Shown piece by piece: positions 7,028-8,508 of a stretch of DNA of 8,508 nucleotides (within the stretch, counting starts at the first letter, position 1; each line of letters begins with the position of its first letter). Both the position numbers and the translations under genes were made by a program. Source of the DNA: an uncultured Centipeda sp. (GTDB lineage: Bacteria; Bacillota; Negativicutes; Selenomonadales; Selenomonadaceae). The notes beneath the pieces are model-generated. The model saw only the letters and a program-made list of their open reading frames with translations. It made no database searches and was not told the DNA's origin. Location of the stretch: assembly GCA_937925565.1 (NCBI GenBank), contig CALALM010000286.1:1-8508 (forward strand), in the 5' to 3' direction.

Positions 7028-7052
7028 AAAAATAACAGTGCTGCTAGCGCTG
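7028..7052 (-). terminator. Possible weak terminator at the end of the metal permease gene
   Basis: On the minus strand CAGCGC (7052-7047), a five-base loop and GCACTG (7041-7036) form a six-pair stem with one C-A mismatch, then TTATTTTT (7035-7028). It spans the permease stop codon. The stem is short and imperfect, so it may be leaky or not functional. Confidence 0.3.
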
Positions 7053-7886
7053 AAAACGCGTGCGTACGGTAAGCGATGCAAAGAAGAATACGGCGGCTGC
7101 CGCCACGATTGCCGCGCCTGCGGCAATGCCAAAGTAGTACGCGGTAAAGAGCCCGATCAGCCCGGACAGGAGTGCAAGTGCGACCGAGGCGACGTGATAC
7201 TCCTTGACACTGCGCGCGATGTTGCGGGCAGCTGCACCCGGCAGAACGAGCAGTGCATTGATGATGAGGATGCCGACCCATTGGATGCTCACGGCGACGA
7301 CAATGGCGAGCAGCGCGGCGAACACAGACTCCACAGCAATGGTGGAGATGCCGCGGCTACGCGCAAGCGACGCATTGACCGAGAGCAGAAGCAGGCGGTT
7401 GAAGAGAAATACCCAACCGATGAGAACAAAGGCATTGACTGCAAGCAGTCCCCCGAGATCGGCGGGCGTAATGCTCAGGATGTCGCCGATGAGCAGCGGA
7501 GAGAATTTTGCAAAGCTCCCGCCGTGGCTCATAACCATCAGACCAACTGCGATCGCCGTCGAGGAGAACACGCCGATGACCGTATCCGCCGATGCCGCCG
7601 TGCGATGCTTGATCCATGTGATGAGGAGGGCGAACAGAACGGAGAAGATGAGCAGCGATGTGAGCGGCGAAAACAGCCCAACAAGCGCACCGATGGCAAT
7701 GCCCGTGAAGGCACCATGTCCGAGCGAATCCGAGAAGAACGCCATACGGCTCGAGACCACCATCGTCGAGAGCAGACCGAAGAGCGGCGTCATGAGGAGG
7801 ATCGCGAGGAGGGCGTTCTTCATGAATGTGTACTCCATCCACGCAAACGGGAGAAGTGCATCCATCCCGTCATAGATCAGTTCCAT
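7044..7886 (-). CDS. Metal ABC transporter permease (ZnuB/MntB family, ABC-3)
   Basis: A 280-residue integral membrane protein of the ABC-3 family, which forms the channel for importing Zn2+, Mn2+ or Fe2+ delivered by a surface binding protein. About eight hydrophobic segments can be traced between residue 23 and 275. The family region RMAFFSDSLGHGAFTGIAIG is at 47-66, and VGILIINALLVLPGAAA lies in the C-terminal half, both typical of ZnuB/TroC/MntB proteins. The ATG at 7886-7884 has GAGAGGAGG seven bases upstream. It overlaps the ATPase gene stop by 10 bp, so the pair is translationally coupled. The metal cannot be assigned from the permease. The binding-protein gene and the operator (Zur, MntR or Fur site) are probably upstream, outside the window. 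Confidence 0.92.
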   Translation of the reverse strand: MELIYDGMDALLPFAWMEYTFMKNALLAILLMTPLFGLLSTMVVSSRMAFFSDSLGHGAFTGIAIGALVGLFSPLTSLLIFSVLFALLITWIKHRTAASADTVIGVFSSTAIAVGLMVMSHGGSFAKFSPLLIGDILSITPADLGGLLAVNAFVLIGWVFLFNRLLLLSVNASLARSRGISTIAVESVFAALLAIVVAVSIQWVGILIINALLVLPGAAARNIARSVKEYHVASVALALLSGLIGLFTAYYFGIAAGAAIVAAAAVFFFASLTVRTRFQR

Positions 7887-8508
7887 AAACGTGCCTCCTC
7901 TCCGTTCCTCTCTGCCATCTGCCGCCGCAATTGGCCAACATCGGGCAGAATGCCAAAGAGCCGTTCCATCTGCGGATCGGCAAAGACCTCCATCGGTGTC
8001 CCCGCTGCCGCAATCCCGTGATCCATCAGCACGACCTTGTCCGCATGCCGCGCAACCATGCCGAGATCGTGCGAGATGAGGAGGATCGCGAGATCCTCCT
8101 GCGCGCGCAGCTGACCCAAGATGTCATAAAAGAGAGCGAGACCGTTCTGATCGACGCCCGAGACCGGCTCATCAAGCAGGAGGAGATTCGGCAATGGGTC
8201 AAGTGCGAGTGCAAGCAGAACGCGCTGCAGCTCTCCGCCCGAGAGCGCGCCGAGGCGGCGGTCGATCAGATGCTCTGCGCGCACGCGCGCCAATCCTGCG
8301 CGTGCCCGCGCACGGCAGCCGCGCGCAGGAAAGAGCCAGACGGGGCGCTTTGTCTGGCACGCCATAAAGAGATCCAAAACCGTTGTCGGTGCACTCAGGT
8401 CGAGGCGCAGATACTGCGGCACATAGCCGATGACGGGATGTCCCGTATGACGATCGTCCGCATCGACAAAGCGCAGACTTCCCGTATGTGATGTCTCGCC
8501 GAGGATTG
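7877..8508 (-). CDS. Metal ABC transporter ATPase (ZnuC/MntB-partner type), 3' part only
   Basis: The frame stays open to the right edge; 209 residues and the stop are visible, and the N-terminus with Walker A is outside. The Q-loop is seen in IGYVPQ (about 8437-8418), the ABC signature LSGGELQRV begins at 8245, Walker B LLLLDEPVSGVD begins at 8185, and the H-loop SHD is at 8074-8066. This is the cytoplasmic ATPase that powers the permease encoded next. An in-frame GTG at 8422 falls inside the Q-loop and is not the true start. The segment between the Q-loop and the signature is rich in Arg and Ala (GCRARARAGLARVRAEHL), but all visible catalytic motifs are intact. Order and overlap with the permease gene support a ZnuCB- or MntAB-like importer. 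Confidence 0.93.
   Translation of the reverse strand, partial: ILGETSHTGSLRFVDADDRHTGHPVIGYVPQYLRLDLSAPTTVLDLFMACQTKRPVWLFPARGCRARARAGLARVRAEHLIDRRLGALSGGELQRVLLALALDPLPNLLLLDEPVSGVDQNGLALFYDILGQLRAQEDLAILLISHDLGMVARHADKVVLMDHGIAAAGTPMEVFADPQMERLFGILPDVGQLRRQMAERNGEEARLWN

Noticed and set aside
6579..8021. A 480-codon open frame on the plus strand across rpiB and the metal permease gene
   Set aside because: It is antisense to two clearly identified genes, its product is a low-complexity Arg/Asp/Glu-rich sequence without motifs, and it ignores gene borders. It reflects codon bias of the real genes.
8420..8422. GTG as start of the ABC ATPase
   Set aside because: The frame continues upstream to the window edge and the GTG lies within the Q-loop motif YVPQ.

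Overview
This 8.5 kb window is ordinary chromosomal housekeeping DNA from a moderately GC-rich bacterium. The gene order and protein character suggest a Firmicute of the class Negativicutes, with Selenomonas-like organisms the best guess. This is inferred from two things: murI and rph lying close together with a CofE-like protein, and the rpiB-glyA-upp order known from Firmicutes. No database search was possible. Coding density is high, no stretch over about 150 bases lacks a gene, and I see no mobile element, CRISPR array or phage gene.

Left block (1-2916, minus strand): one transcription unit reads right to left from a strong promoter at 2954-2982. It runs murI (glutamate racemase), a YbgC-type hotdog thioesterase, a membrane-anchored protein of unknown function, and a protein of the F420-0:gamma-glutamyl ligase (CofE-like) family. 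The genes are separated by 15 bp or overlap by 8-11 bp, so translation is probably coupled. A strong intrinsic terminator at 417-448 follows. Only about 30 bases later rph (RNase PH) starts and runs off the left edge.

Middle (2976-4572, plus strand): a consensus promoter, back to back with the murI promoter and sharing its -35 bases, drives brnQ (branched-chain amino acid:cation symporter). A tRNA-Ser(UGA) follows immediately, with its own promoter inside the end of brnQ. A hairpin at 4539-4572 ends this unit and probably also the converging upp unit.

Right block (4583-8508, minus strand): rpiB, glyA and upp form an operon joining pentose phosphate, one-carbon and uracil-salvage metabolism, probably from an extended -10 promoter at 7009-7017. 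Upstream on the same strand are the permease and the 3' part of the ATPase gene of a ZnuBC/MntBC-type metal ABC importer, which runs off the right edge.

I did not find a new biological system. The points most worth a second look are the overlapping divergent promoters, the terminator just before rph, the CofE-like protein in a lineage not known for F420, and the unknown membrane-anchored protein.
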